This document shows positions 1 through 6,506 of a stretch of 10,838 nucleotides of DNA, piece by piece (positions within the stretch are counted from its first letter, which is position 1; each line of letters begins with the position of its first letter). The stretch lies in contig JAXGVG010000057.1 in the NCBI GenBank assembly GCA_040773965.1, positions 1 through 10,838 of the forward strand, written 5' to 3'. Made by a program: the position numbers and the translations under genes. The DNA comes from JAXGVG01 sp040773965 (lineage in GTDB: Bacteria; Pseudomonadota; Alphaproteobacteria; UBA9219). The notes beneath the pieces were generated by a model. That model had not been told where the DNA came from. It did no database searches and saw nothing but the letters and a program-made list of their open reading frames with translations.

Positions 1-313
1 CGCAGTTGGCGTTGGCGCCGTCTATGTATCGGGCATCTGGCTGGCACGCGTCCAGTACACCATGCAGCAGAGCGCCCACCCCTTTGGCGGAGCACTCCAT
101 GTGCTCGACGGCGAACGCGACCTCTTTGCGCCGCCCATCCCGGCGGAAGAGTACGTGCTTGAGATCGCCGACGGCCAGCGCTATCCCGCAGCCGAGAAAC
201 GATATGTTGTCGTTCCGGTCGTAGGCCGTGACGGCGTGGTTTTTGTTCTGGGCCAGCAGGGTGCGCAGGGCCGATGTCCCCGCGTGGTTGATGCCAATGA
301 CGACGATTTTCAT
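1..313 (-). CDS. FAD-dependent NADH oxidase / CoA-disulfide reductase family protein, N-terminal part (runs off the left edge)
   Basis: The first 104 codons of a minus-strand gene are visible; the 3' end lies outside the window. The N-terminus reads MKIVVIGINHAGTSAL, the nucleotide-binding start typical of NADH oxidase (Nox) proteins, with the H10-A-G motif. It is followed by DNISFLGCGIAL, where Cys42 sits exactly at the redox-active cysteine of this family (sulfenic acid in water-forming Nox, CoA disulfide in CoA-disulfide reductases). Such enzymes are cytoplasmic flavoproteins that reduce O2 or low-molecular-weight disulfides with NAD(P)H. ATG at 313-311 is preceded by GGAG (322-319) at a 5-base spacing, which supports the start. 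After about residue 46 the match to Nox becomes loose: the usual stretch around GLFYSSPEEL is poorly recognisable, although the frame stays open and codon use looks normal. Whether it is an oxidase or a CoA-disulfide reductase cannot be decided without the rest of the gene. Confidence 0.8.
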   Translation of the reverse strand, partial: MKIVVIGINHAGTSALRTLLAQNKNHAVTAYDRNDNISFLGCGIALAVGDLKHVLFRRDGRRKEVAFAVEHMECSAKGVGALLHGVLDACQPDARYIDGANANC

Positions 314-647
314 GGGGGCTCCGGTGGGCGTGTTTTCCTGTTCCGCCCTTATGCTTAGGGGCGCGTCGGGGGCAGGTCAATTTGAATCGGCGCGGCGGAA
401 AAATCTGGAAGCGTTCCAATCGTCAAGATGCTGTATTGAACGGGAGGAATTGACACATTATTTGGCCTGACGCCTCGCGAAGCTTCGATCAAGAACATCT
501 GTCCGGCAAACGCACATTTAATATTTTGTTTCGCGGCGAATCTTTCCCTTTTTACTTTTTTTTAAACCTTAAACGGCTAAGTGTCTCTGCGCGCGCTATT
601 TCCCTTTCCCGTCTTTTTCCGAAGCTTACCCAGAAAGAATATTCCGA
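314..647. other. Gene-free region between the divergent Nox-family gene and the FN3/propeller gene
   Basis: No credible coding region is seen in these 334 bases. The left half is GC-rich and holds the presumed leader of the Nox-family gene. The right half (about 510-575) is AT-rich, with TTTAATATTTTG and a run of eight T, and probably contains the promoter for the gene starting at 648. A consensus TTGACA lies at 450-455 but has no good -10 at 16-18 bases; TAATAT at 519-524 has no good -35. CGAAGCTTCG (478-487) is a perfect 10-bp palindrome of unknown meaning. No terminator or RNA gene is recognised. Confidence 0.6.
352..380 (-). promoter_or_regulatory. Possible promoter of the Nox-family gene
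   Basis: On the minus strand TTGACC (380-375) is followed after 17 bases by TAAGCA (357-352), about 39 bases upstream of the ATG. The -35 is good but the -10 is weak, so this is a candidate only. The -10 lies in the loop of a small imperfect hairpin (CGCCC at about 344-348 pairing with GGGCG). Confidence 0.25.
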
Positions 648-3071
648 ATGAGACAATCCCTTCGCCGTGCCGCCCGCCAGATGACCGCGATCGTTTCTTC
701 ATCGGCCTTTTTCCTTCTTTCCGTTGCGCCTTTCGCAAGAGCCGCGCCGGTCCGTTTCGCGTGGGATCCGAATGCGGAAGTGGATTTGGCCGGATACAGG
801 TTGCATTGGGGCGACGAGCCGCGCGCGTACACGACGACGGTCGATTCGCCGGGAACGGGAACGACGATCGACGTCGACATGCCTCCCGGGTTTCACTTCG
901 TGGCGGCTACGGCTTACGATACGCACGGCAACGAAAGCGATTATTCCTCGCCGGAGCTGAGGGCTTTTTGCGACGACACAAAATGCCGCAATGCCGACGA
1001 TCCGAATGACCCCGTTGTGCCGCTGGTCCGGGTTGAGCTTTATGCCGACGAAGCGGGCCAGACTCATATCATCGGCTATAACGCCGCCAACGTCCGCGTT
1101 TTGTCGCAAACGCAGCCGGCCGTTCCGGGATTTTCGCCTTCGGGGATCGATCAGACAATGCCGTTGGACGGTATGTTGAGGTTGACGTACGTTTCCAACG
1201 ACGCCTCGCAGATTCTTCGCCGTAAAATGGACCGCTATGGACTTGTCGATCCGGGCGGCGACAAAATCATCGGGCCCTTTCACGACGCTTCATGGGTCCC
1301 GGGCGATCCTCCCGACTGGGTGGTTATAGGTTCCGGCTACGATCGCGACCAGACAGGCCTGGCCACAGTCGCGTTTCGGGCCGTCGTGAACGGAAAGATC
1401 CGTTTCATTGACCTTGACCAAAACGACGAGCCCGTTGGCGGCGGGACGTATTTTTACACGCCATCGCCGGAAGACGGCGGTTTCATGCCTGTTATGTTCC
1501 AACGGAGCAACGACGGCTCGAAGCGCATCTATTCCGCAAGCAGCGATCGCCGGAGCTTGCGCATCCTGCGATGGGCGAACGGGAACGTTTTCCTCGGCGC
1601 GGTCCGCCACGATGCGACCATGCCCTTTATTGGCGCCGCGCGGAACCAGGACGGCTCGGGATCGCATTTATTGTGGGGGGCGGGCGACACCCTGAACGGG
1701 TTTTCCGTCGAAATCTGGAATCTGGATTACGCGACGGATGGGCGGCTCGGTATTGCCGTCCGGTACGGTCCTTATGCCGGAGCTCAACCGGCAAGAGTTC
1801 TTCGCGGCCTCGGCGAAGCATGGAACATTGTATGGTATTACGCGGCGGACAGGCGCAACAGCCTTTGGACGCTCAACGCTCTGGGCCAGCGGGTGAGTTA
1901 CGCGCAGTGGGATCCCGGACAGTCCGGATGGTCGATGACGTTCAATCCCGCTTTCAGGATCGAGACCTTCAGTGACGGCACGGGACAGACCGTCGTTGTT
2001 GGAGGAGGCCCCACGGGGTTTCCCGTCAACATCGTAACGCTTCGCGCCGTTCCGGGTTTTTATCCCATAAGAACCGTTGCCGAACGCAATTCCGACGGCA
2101 CGTTCCGGCAGGCCTTTAAAAGCGCCGACGGCAAGCAAGGGTTTGTCCAGAAACTCAACGCGGACGCTTATCCAATGGGCGAAGGCGTTTATATCGGTCC
2201 GATCAATGCGCCGGGAAATTGGCAGTTCGTGGGCTATGACCGGAACGACAACGGTGAAGCCGCCGCGGCGTTCCGGGACGCCGACGGCACAAGCGCGACG
2301 TTCGGAAAGATTGTTGTCATGGGCCTCAACGCCTCGGACCTGCCGATGCCGGGAGCCGTTCTGGAGATACTTCCCGAACCGGAAGATTTGACTTTGCAGG
2401 CCCGGTTTTTCCAGTACAGAAACGACGGGTCGGGCCGCCTGGTTCTTGCGGACGGATCCGGCAAGATACTGCGCTTCAAGCGATGGGACGGCACGCAAAG
2501 CATATTGGCGACCGTTCCCTATACGGTTGGCCGCCCGATCGTCGATTATAAATGCAAACCGGACGGGACGTCCGCGCACGCGTTGTTTCAAATCGGCGAC
2601 TCGACGAACGGATACAAGATTACGCTGTGGAATCTCGATCCCGACACGGACGTTAAAACGGGGTTTTATGATTACGGGCCTTATGCCGCTGCGCCCGGAA
2701 ACGTCGCGAAAGCCATCGGGCTTAACCGTATGGCGGGAGGCAATCGCGAAATTGTTTGGCAGTATGTCGGCGTTAACACGGACTATCGATATAGCCACTG
2801 GATATTGAACGGCGACGGCGTCATGAAGGGCGCGCCGGTTCGCGTCGATCTGCCTCAAACGGATTGGATTCCCGTTCTGGCGCAAAACGCAACATGGCCG
2901 GGAACATCGGCTTATGCCTCCCTTGATCTGTTCCGGATTCTTTCGGAGGCATACACGGCGTTCAACCCGGGAAGCGTGAGCGGCATTCATGCGCCGCAGG
3001 TTCCAAACGACAAAAGCATGGGCTATCCCCACCAAAAACCGCTCATGGCGGGGCTTGAAACGCTTGCGTGA
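648..3071 (+). CDS. Exported fibronectin type III protein with a duplicated propeller-like region
   Basis: The 807-residue product starts with a Sec-type signal peptide: basic RQSLRRAARQ, hydrophobic core about 13-30, and a probable cleavage site after ARA near residue 32. Residues 34-105 form a fibronectin type III domain (VRFAWDPNAEVDLAGYRLHW near its start, VAATAYDTHGNESDYS near its end). After a short segment with Cys108 and Cys113, residues 131-430 and 440-740 are two copies of one unit. Within them, segments of the form D-x-D/N-G...W...G...W-N/T-L recur about every 50 residues, resembling FG-GAP/VCBS-like beta-propeller blades; I count about twelve. The last 65 residues match nothing I know. 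ATG 648 has only a weak AGAAAG upstream; ATG 681 (residue 12) is an alternative but loses the basic n-region. The gene stands alone, converging on infC with 75 bases between. It is likely periplasmic or surface-exposed, perhaps binding or adhesive; no catalytic residues are recognisable and its partner is unknown. Confidence 0.85.
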   Translation: MRQSLRRAARQMTAIVSSSAFFLLSVAPFARAAPVRFAWDPNAEVDLAGYRLHWGDEPRAYTTTVDSPGTGTTIDVDMPPGFHFVAATAYDTHGNESDYSSPELRAFCDDTKCRNADDPNDPVVPLVRVELYADEAGQTHIIGYNAANVRVLSQTQPAVPGFSPSGIDQTMPLDGMLRLTYVSNDASQILRRKMDRYGLVDPGGDKIIGPFHDASWVPGDPPDWVVIGSGYDRDQTGLATVAFRAVVNGKIRFIDLDQNDEPVGGGTYFYTPSPEDGGFMPVMFQRSNDGSKRIYSASSDRRSLRILRWANGNVFLGAVRHDATMPFIGAARNQDGSGSHLLWGAGDTLNGFSVEIWNLDYATDGRLGIAVRYGPYAGAQPARVLRGLGEAWNIVWYYAADRRNSLWTLNALGQRVSYAQWDPGQSGWSMTFNPAFRIETFSDGTGQTVVVGGGPTGFPVNIVTLRAVPGFYPIRTVAERNSDGTFRQAFKSADGKQGFVQKLNADAYPMGEGVYIGPINAPGNWQFVGYDRNDNGEAAAAFRDADGTSATFGKIVVMGLNASDLPMPGAVLEILPEPEDLTLQARFFQYRNDGSGRLVLADGSGKILRFKRWDGTQSILATVPYTVGRPIVDYKCKPDGTSAHALFQIGDSTNGYKITLWNLDPDTDVKTGFYDYGPYAAAPGNVAKAIGLNRMAGGNREIVWQYVGVNTDYRYSHWILNGDGVMKGAPVRVDLPQTDWIPVLAQNATWPGTSAYASLDLFRILSEAYTAFNPGSVSGIHAPQVPNDKSMGYPHQKPLMAGLETLA
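1038..2867 (+). repeat. Internal tandem duplication of about 300 codons in the FN3/propeller gene
   Basis: Copy 1 is residues 131-430 (1038-1937) and copy 2 is residues 440-740 (1965-2867). Matching blocks keep an offset of 303-311 residues: GQT 137/446, AVPGF 158/467, IGP 208/516, YDR 231/530, NDGS 288/592, LRxxRW 304/608, NGxxxxxWNLD 350/654, YGPYA 373/676, IVW 394/702, WxLN 407/718. The copies are well diverged, so the duplication is old and would be hard to see at DNA level. Confidence 0.85.
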
Positions 3072-3146
3072 CAAAGGCGTCAAAGACCATTCCGGCGGTC
3101 CGGGGGAGAGGGAGACATATGCCTGTCCGGCAGGTTCCTGAACGGG

Positions 3147-3704
3147 CTACCGGGTCGCCAGCACCATGACGATTTGACGCCCCTCAAAGCTTGGCTCGGA
3201 TTCGACCTTGCCGACGGGCTCAAGCTCGGCGCGGACGCGCTTCAGGACGTTTTGGGCTATATCCTGATGCGCCATTTCGCGGCCCCGGAAACGCAACGTG
3301 ATTTTGACCTTGTCGCCGTCTTCAAGGAACGATTTCGCGTTCTTCATTTTGATATTGAAATCGTGGTCGTCGATCATCGGGCGCAGCTTGATTTCTTTTA
3401 TCTCGATGACTTTTTGCTTCTTGCGCGCTTCGGCGGCCTTTTTTTGCTGGGCGTATTTGTACTTTCCGTAATCAAGGACCTTGCAGACCGGCGGATCGGC
3501 GCCCGGCGAAATTTCCACGAGATCGAGTCCGGCTTCCTCGGCCAGAGCCAGCCCCTCACGGACGGACATGACGCCGCGCATTTCGCCTTCTGCATCGATG
3601 ACACGGATTTGACGGGCGATGATGGCGCCATTCACGCGCGTGCCATCATCTTTTTCTCGCCGGGGGGCTTCTTGTCTGTCCCGGCTTATGGGTGGACGAA
3701 CGAT
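3147..3704 (-). CDS. infC: Translation initiation factor IF-3
   Basis: IF-3 binds the 30S subunit, prevents premature 50S joining and proofreads start-codon selection. Both domains are present: the N-terminal domain (TRVNGAIIARQIRVID, then LVEISPGADPPVCKVLDYGKY), a lysine-rich linker helix (AQQKKAAEARKKQKVIEIK), and the C-terminal domain with KITLRFRGREMAH and a final GRQIVMVLATR. From the start chosen here the protein has 185 residues, close to the 180 of E. coli. I chose ATC at 3704-3702 because AGGAG lies 8 bases upstream and no ATG or GTG is available there; a rare start fits the known autoregulation of infC (AUU in E. coli). The alternative is TTG at 3746 (199 residues) with AAGGG upstream, which would place the strong AGGAG inside the coding sequence. 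It lies 143 bases downstream of thrS on the same strand. No rpmI or rplT follows: the next gene converges from the other strand. Confidence 0.95.
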   Translation of the reverse strand: MVRPPISRDRQEAPRREKDDGTRVNGAIIARQIRVIDAEGEMRGVMSVREGLALAEEAGLDLVEISPGADPPVCKVLDYGKYKYAQQKKAAEARKKQKVIEIKEIKLRPMIDDHDFNIKMKNAKSFLEDGDKVKITLRFRGREMAHQDIAQNVLKRVRAELEPVGKVESEPSFEGRQIVMVLATR

Positions 3705-3712
3705 GGAAACTT

Positions 3713-3717
3713 CTCCT
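3713..3717 (-). promoter_or_regulatory. Strong ribosome binding site that points to an ATC start for infC
   Basis: The minus strand reads GAGAGGAGAAG; AGGAG is at 3717-3713, followed after 8 bases by ATC (3704-3702). This is the best Shine-Dalgarno sequence near the IF-3 N-terminus, and no ATG, GTG or TTG stands at the matching distance. Confidence 0.6.
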
Positions 3718-3764
3718 CTCAAAGTTGATACGCCTGTGTCTTTCAAAGACGATAAGCCCTTAAG

Positions 3765-3790
3765 ATTATGGAAAAGTTAAGGCGCGTCAA
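3765..3790 (-). promoter_or_regulatory. Possible infC promoter with a small inverted repeat
   Basis: In the thrS-infC gap the minus strand has TTGACG (3790-3785) and CATAAT (3770-3765). Each resembles a sigma-70 element, but the spacing is only 14 bases; TAATCT, two bases further on, gives 16. The -10 is enclosed by a 6-bp inverted repeat, CCTTAA (3758-3763) and TTAAGG (3777-3782). It could give infC its own promoter apart from thrS read-through. The evidence is weak. Confidence 0.3.
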
Positions 3791-3847
3791 ACCTTTTCCT
3801 TTCCCGGGATCGGCGGATGATACCGTTTTGCAACAGAAAAGCGGGCG

Positions 3848-5824
3848 TTAACCCTGTTTTTGCCCTTGCCTGAGCAAATCAGGCGGGATGCCTTCCTGCG
3901 CCAGCGCCGCCACGGCTTCCTTGAGCGGCAGGATTTCCTGCGCTTCGCCGCCCAACCGGCGCAGGGCTACCGTTCGGCCGGAGGCTTCTTTCTTGCCGAC
4001 CACGACGATCGTGGGGATTTTTTGAAGGCTGTGATCGCGAACCTTGGCGTTGATCTTTTCGGGGCGCGTATCGATTTCGGCGCGCACGCCGGCATTTATC
4101 AGCGCCTTGTGAACCTCTCCGGCATAGTCGTCGGCATCGTTGGTGATGGTGCATACGACGGCTTGAACCGGCGCGAGCCAGGCGGGAAACTTTCCCGCGC
4201 AATCCTCAATCATGACGCCGATAAAACGCTCGATGGATCCCATGATGGTTCTGTGAATCATGTGAGGAACATGCTTCGCGCCGTCTTCGCCCGTGTAACT
4301 TAGACCAAGGCGGCGCGGCATGTTCATGTCCACCTGAATCGTGCCGCATTGCCAATCGCGTCCGATGGCGTCCTTGATGACGAAGTCGAGTTTGGGAGCG
4401 TAGAACGCGCCGTCCCCTTCGTTAAGGACCCACTTCATGTCGATGCGGTCGCACACGCGGCGCAGGGCGGCCTCGGCCCGATTCCAGTCTTCTTCCGTGC
4501 CGATGTATTGGGATGGCCGTGTGGAAAAGTGGATCGTAATGCTGTTGGCCAGGCCGACGTCGGTATAGACGTCCTTGATGAGATCGCACATGGCGATGAC
4601 TTCGTCTTCAAGCTGTTCCGGCGTGCAAAAGATATGCGCATCGTCCTGCGTAAAGGCCTGAACGCGCATCAGACCATGCCTTGCGCCGGAAGCTTCCCGC
4701 CGGAACACATGGCCGAACTCGGCCATCCTGACCGGCAGATCGCGGTAACTTTTGGTGCCGCTCAGGTAAATTTGCGCGCCACCCGGACAACTCATGGGTT
4801 TGATCGCATAGGGGTTCTCGCGTTCTTCGTCTTTTATGATGAACATGTTCTCGCGATATTTGTCCCAATGTCCCGAAGCTTTCCAAAAGGACGAGTCCAG
4901 CATTTGAGGCGTGTTGACTTCAACGTAGCCCTGACTCGCGATTATCCGGCGCATATAGGCCATGAGGGTCAGGTATAGGCCCCACCCTTTGTGGTGCCAG
5001 AAAACCTGGCCCGGCGCCTCTTCCTGAAAGTGGAAAAGATCCAAAGCGGCGCCGATTTTTCGATGGTCCCTTTTTTCCAGCTCTTCCATGAACGATAAAT
5101 GGGCTTGAAGCTCTTTCTCGTCCCTCCATGCGGTGCCGTAAATGCGCTGCAGCATGGTTTTGCTGGAATCGCCGCGCCAGTAAGCGCCCGCGACTTTCAT
5201 GAGCTTGAAAGCGTTGCCAACCTTGCCGGTGGAGGGAAGGTGCGGTCCGCGGCAAAGATCTTTCCATGTGCCCTGGACGTAAAGGGAAATTTCCTCGCTT
5301 TCAGGCAAGTCCTTGATGATTTCAACCTTATAGTTCTCGCCTTTGGACTCGAAGTATTCGATGGCTTCCTTGCGCGGCATAACCTCGCGCACCAGCAGCT
5401 TGTCGCGCGCGACGATTTCCCGCATTTTGGCCTCGATTTTGGGAAAGTCCTCAGGCGAAAAGGGCTCGTTGCGCGCGAAATCGTAATAGAAACCGTTTTC
5501 GACATTCGGGCCTATGGTCACTTGCGTGCCGGGAAAAAGTTCCTGCACGGCTTCGGCAAGCACGTGGGCCGCCGTGTGGCGGATCAACGCAAGGGCTTCG
5601 GGAGACGTGCGCGTTATAATTTCAACCGTTGCGTCCTTGTCGATCGAACGCTGCAAATCGCAGAGGGCGCCGTCCATCTTGATGGCAAGTGCCGCTTTGG
5701 CAAGCCCCGGTCCGATGTTGGCCGCCAGTTCGGCGCCGGTGACAGGGGTGGGAAATGCCTTTACGCTGCCGTCGGGCAGGGTAAGGCGAAGCGGCGACGA
5801 AGCCGCACAGGCTGCTTGTTTCAT
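3848..5824 (-). CDS. thrS: Threonyl-tRNA synthetase
   Basis: This enzyme attaches threonine to tRNA-Thr in the cytoplasm and edits mischarged Ser-tRNA. The 658 residues have the full bacterial layout. A TGS domain covers about 10-72. The editing domain has H83-x3-H87 (HTAAH) and C191-x3-H195 (CRGPH). The class II catalytic core (about 270-545) keeps the zinc ligands by alignment, C346 (MSCPG), H383 (RHGLMRV) and H524 (MIHRTIMGS), and the motif 2 arginine in FRREASG. The C-terminal anticodon-binding domain contains DTRPEKINAKVRDH and IPTIVVVGKKE. ATG 5824-5822 has AAAGG 4 bases upstream. One oddity is MSCPGG in place of the usual MNCPGH, although the zinc cysteine is kept. The gene precedes infC on the same strand, as in many Proteobacteria, and is divergent from the ArsC-like gene across a 163-base gap. 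Confidence 0.97.
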   Translation of the reverse strand: MKQAACAASSPLRLTLPDGSVKAFPTPVTGAELAANIGPGLAKAALAIKMDGALCDLQRSIDKDATVEIITRTSPEALALIRHTAAHVLAEAVQELFPGTQVTIGPNVENGFYYDFARNEPFSPEDFPKIEAKMREIVARDKLLVREVMPRKEAIEYFESKGENYKVEIIKDLPESEEISLYVQGTWKDLCRGPHLPSTGKVGNAFKLMKVAGAYWRGDSSKTMLQRIYGTAWRDEKELQAHLSFMEELEKRDHRKIGAALDLFHFQEEAPGQVFWHHKGWGLYLTLMAYMRRIIASQGYVEVNTPQMLDSSFWKASGHWDKYRENMFIIKDEERENPYAIKPMSCPGGAQIYLSGTKSYRDLPVRMAEFGHVFRREASGARHGLMRVQAFTQDDAHIFCTPEQLEDEVIAMCDLIKDVYTDVGLANSITIHFSTRPSQYIGTEEDWNRAEAALRRVCDRIDMKWVLNEGDGAFYAPKLDFVIKDAIGRDWQCGTIQVDMNMPRRLGLSYTGEDGAKHVPHMIHRTIMGSIERFIGVMIEDCAGKFPAWLAPVQAVVCTITNDADDYAGEVHKALINAGVRAEIDTRPEKINAKVRDHSLQKIPTIVVVGKKEASGRTVALRRLGGEAQEILPLKEAVAALAQEGIPPDLLRQGQKQG

Positions 5825-5937
5825 ATAGCCTTTCTATCGAACCCATGGTTTCGGCGCAATACGTCTAAGCAAGATGGTTAATGCCGGGACCGGGACAGTT
5901 TTGCGTTCTTGCTCTCGGAATCGCGAACGCGTATCAC

Positions 5938-5967
5938 TTGGAACCACGATTCGCGAATCGCCGATAA
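5938..5967 (+). promoter_or_regulatory. Candidate operator/promoter: 14-bp perfect palindrome in the thrS / ArsC-like intergenic region
   Basis: CGATTCGCGAATCG at 5947-5960 is its own reverse complement over all 14 bases. It sits between TTGGAA (5938-5943) and CGATAA (5962-5967, 18-base spacing), which could be a weak plus-strand promoter ending about 20 bases before the GTG start at 5988. A related half-match, GAATCGCGAA, occurs at 5918-5927. A symmetric site in a promoter spacer is a typical place for a dimeric repressor, but no regulator gene adjoins it and its function is inferred. Confidence 0.4.
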
Positions 5968-5987
5968 GGTTAAATCAGGGAGCGTCC

Positions 5988-6479
5988 GTGAGCCTTAAAT
6001 CTCTTTTGGTTCTGTTTTTATCCACCGGCAACGCGGCACGCAGCCTTATGGCTGAAGCGCTCTTAAACGCAAGGGGAAGCGACCGTTTTACGGCTCGCAG
6101 CGCCGGATATAGGCCGTTACCGGAAGTCCATCCCGAAACGTTTGCGATCTTGAAAGCCGAGGGGTTGCCGACGGAAAGCCTTCATACCAAGGGATGGGGT
6201 GAATTTCTGGCGTCGGCCCATATATTGAACGTCGACGTTATAGTCACCTTATCGGAAGAGGCGAAACTTTATTGCCCGGCATGGCCCGGGGAACCCGTTC
6301 GGGTTCATTGGACGCTTGACGATCCGTTGGGGGCCGAGCGCGCCGATGTGCGCGAATGGAAATTTCGCAAGAGTTTTTCGACGCTTCAAACCCGCATCGA
6401 AGCGCTTGTTCGCGGCAAACGCCCCCAAACGTCCAGCGAGCTGTTTTTGCAGCTTAAGGATATAGGAATGGTTGTATAG
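5988..6479 (+). CDS. Low-molecular-weight phosphatase / ArsC-like protein lacking the catalytic cysteine
   Basis: The 163-residue product has the fold signature of low-molecular-weight tyrosine phosphatases and thioredoxin-coupled arsenate reductases. The P-loop reads FLSTGNAARSLMAEALL, then FTARSAGYRPLPEVHP, later VIVTLSEEAKLYCPAWPG and HWTLDDP. In active relatives the loop is CX5R; here the nucleophile is Ser12 (TCC), while Arg18 and the general-acid region (Asp111-Asp112-Pro113) are kept. By alignment with S. aureus ArsC, Cys82 is also serine (Ser89) and only the Cys89 equivalent (Cys96) remains. Standard arsenate reduction or cysteine phosphatase chemistry is therefore unlikely; it may bind a phospho-ligand or act as a regulator. 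GTG 5988 is chosen because GGGAG (5978-5982) lies 5 bases upstream and the conserved domain begins at once; the frame is open back to 5874, but that extension has no family similarity. The prepilin gene follows after 27 bases, probably in one operon. Confidence 0.85.
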   Translation: MSLKSLLVLFLSTGNAARSLMAEALLNARGSDRFTARSAGYRPLPEVHPETFAILKAEGLPTESLHTKGWGEFLASAHILNVDVIVTLSEEAKLYCPAWPGEPVRVHWTLDDPLGAERADVREWKFRKSFSTLQTRIEALVRGKRPQTSSELFLQLKDIGMVV

Positions 6480-6506
6480 GCGACACTTAAGGCCGGAGGA
6501 AAGAAT

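Noticed and set aside
62..358. Plus-strand open frame at the left edge
   Set aside because: The opposite strand encodes an unmistakable Nox N-terminus with a good ribosome binding site; the plus frame has no family match.
1668..3083. Open frame of 471 codons on the minus strand inside the FN3/propeller gene
   Set aside because: It is antisense to a gene with signal peptide and domain evidence; the protein is rich in Arg and Val with no recognisable motif, and the frame is a codon-bias shadow.
3072..3146. Possible bidirectional terminator between the FN3/propeller gene and infC (CCTG-TCCGG-CAGG near 3121-3135)
   Set aside because: The stem is only about 4-5 bp and has no T-tract on either strand.
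3174..3728. Open frame of 184 codons on the plus strand opposite infC
   Set aside because: It is antisense to a certain IF-3 gene, with no supporting motif.
5099..5881. Open frame of 260 codons on the plus strand opposite the thrS 5' part
   Set aside because: It is a mirror of thrS codon use; thrS is certain and the antisense product resembles nothing.
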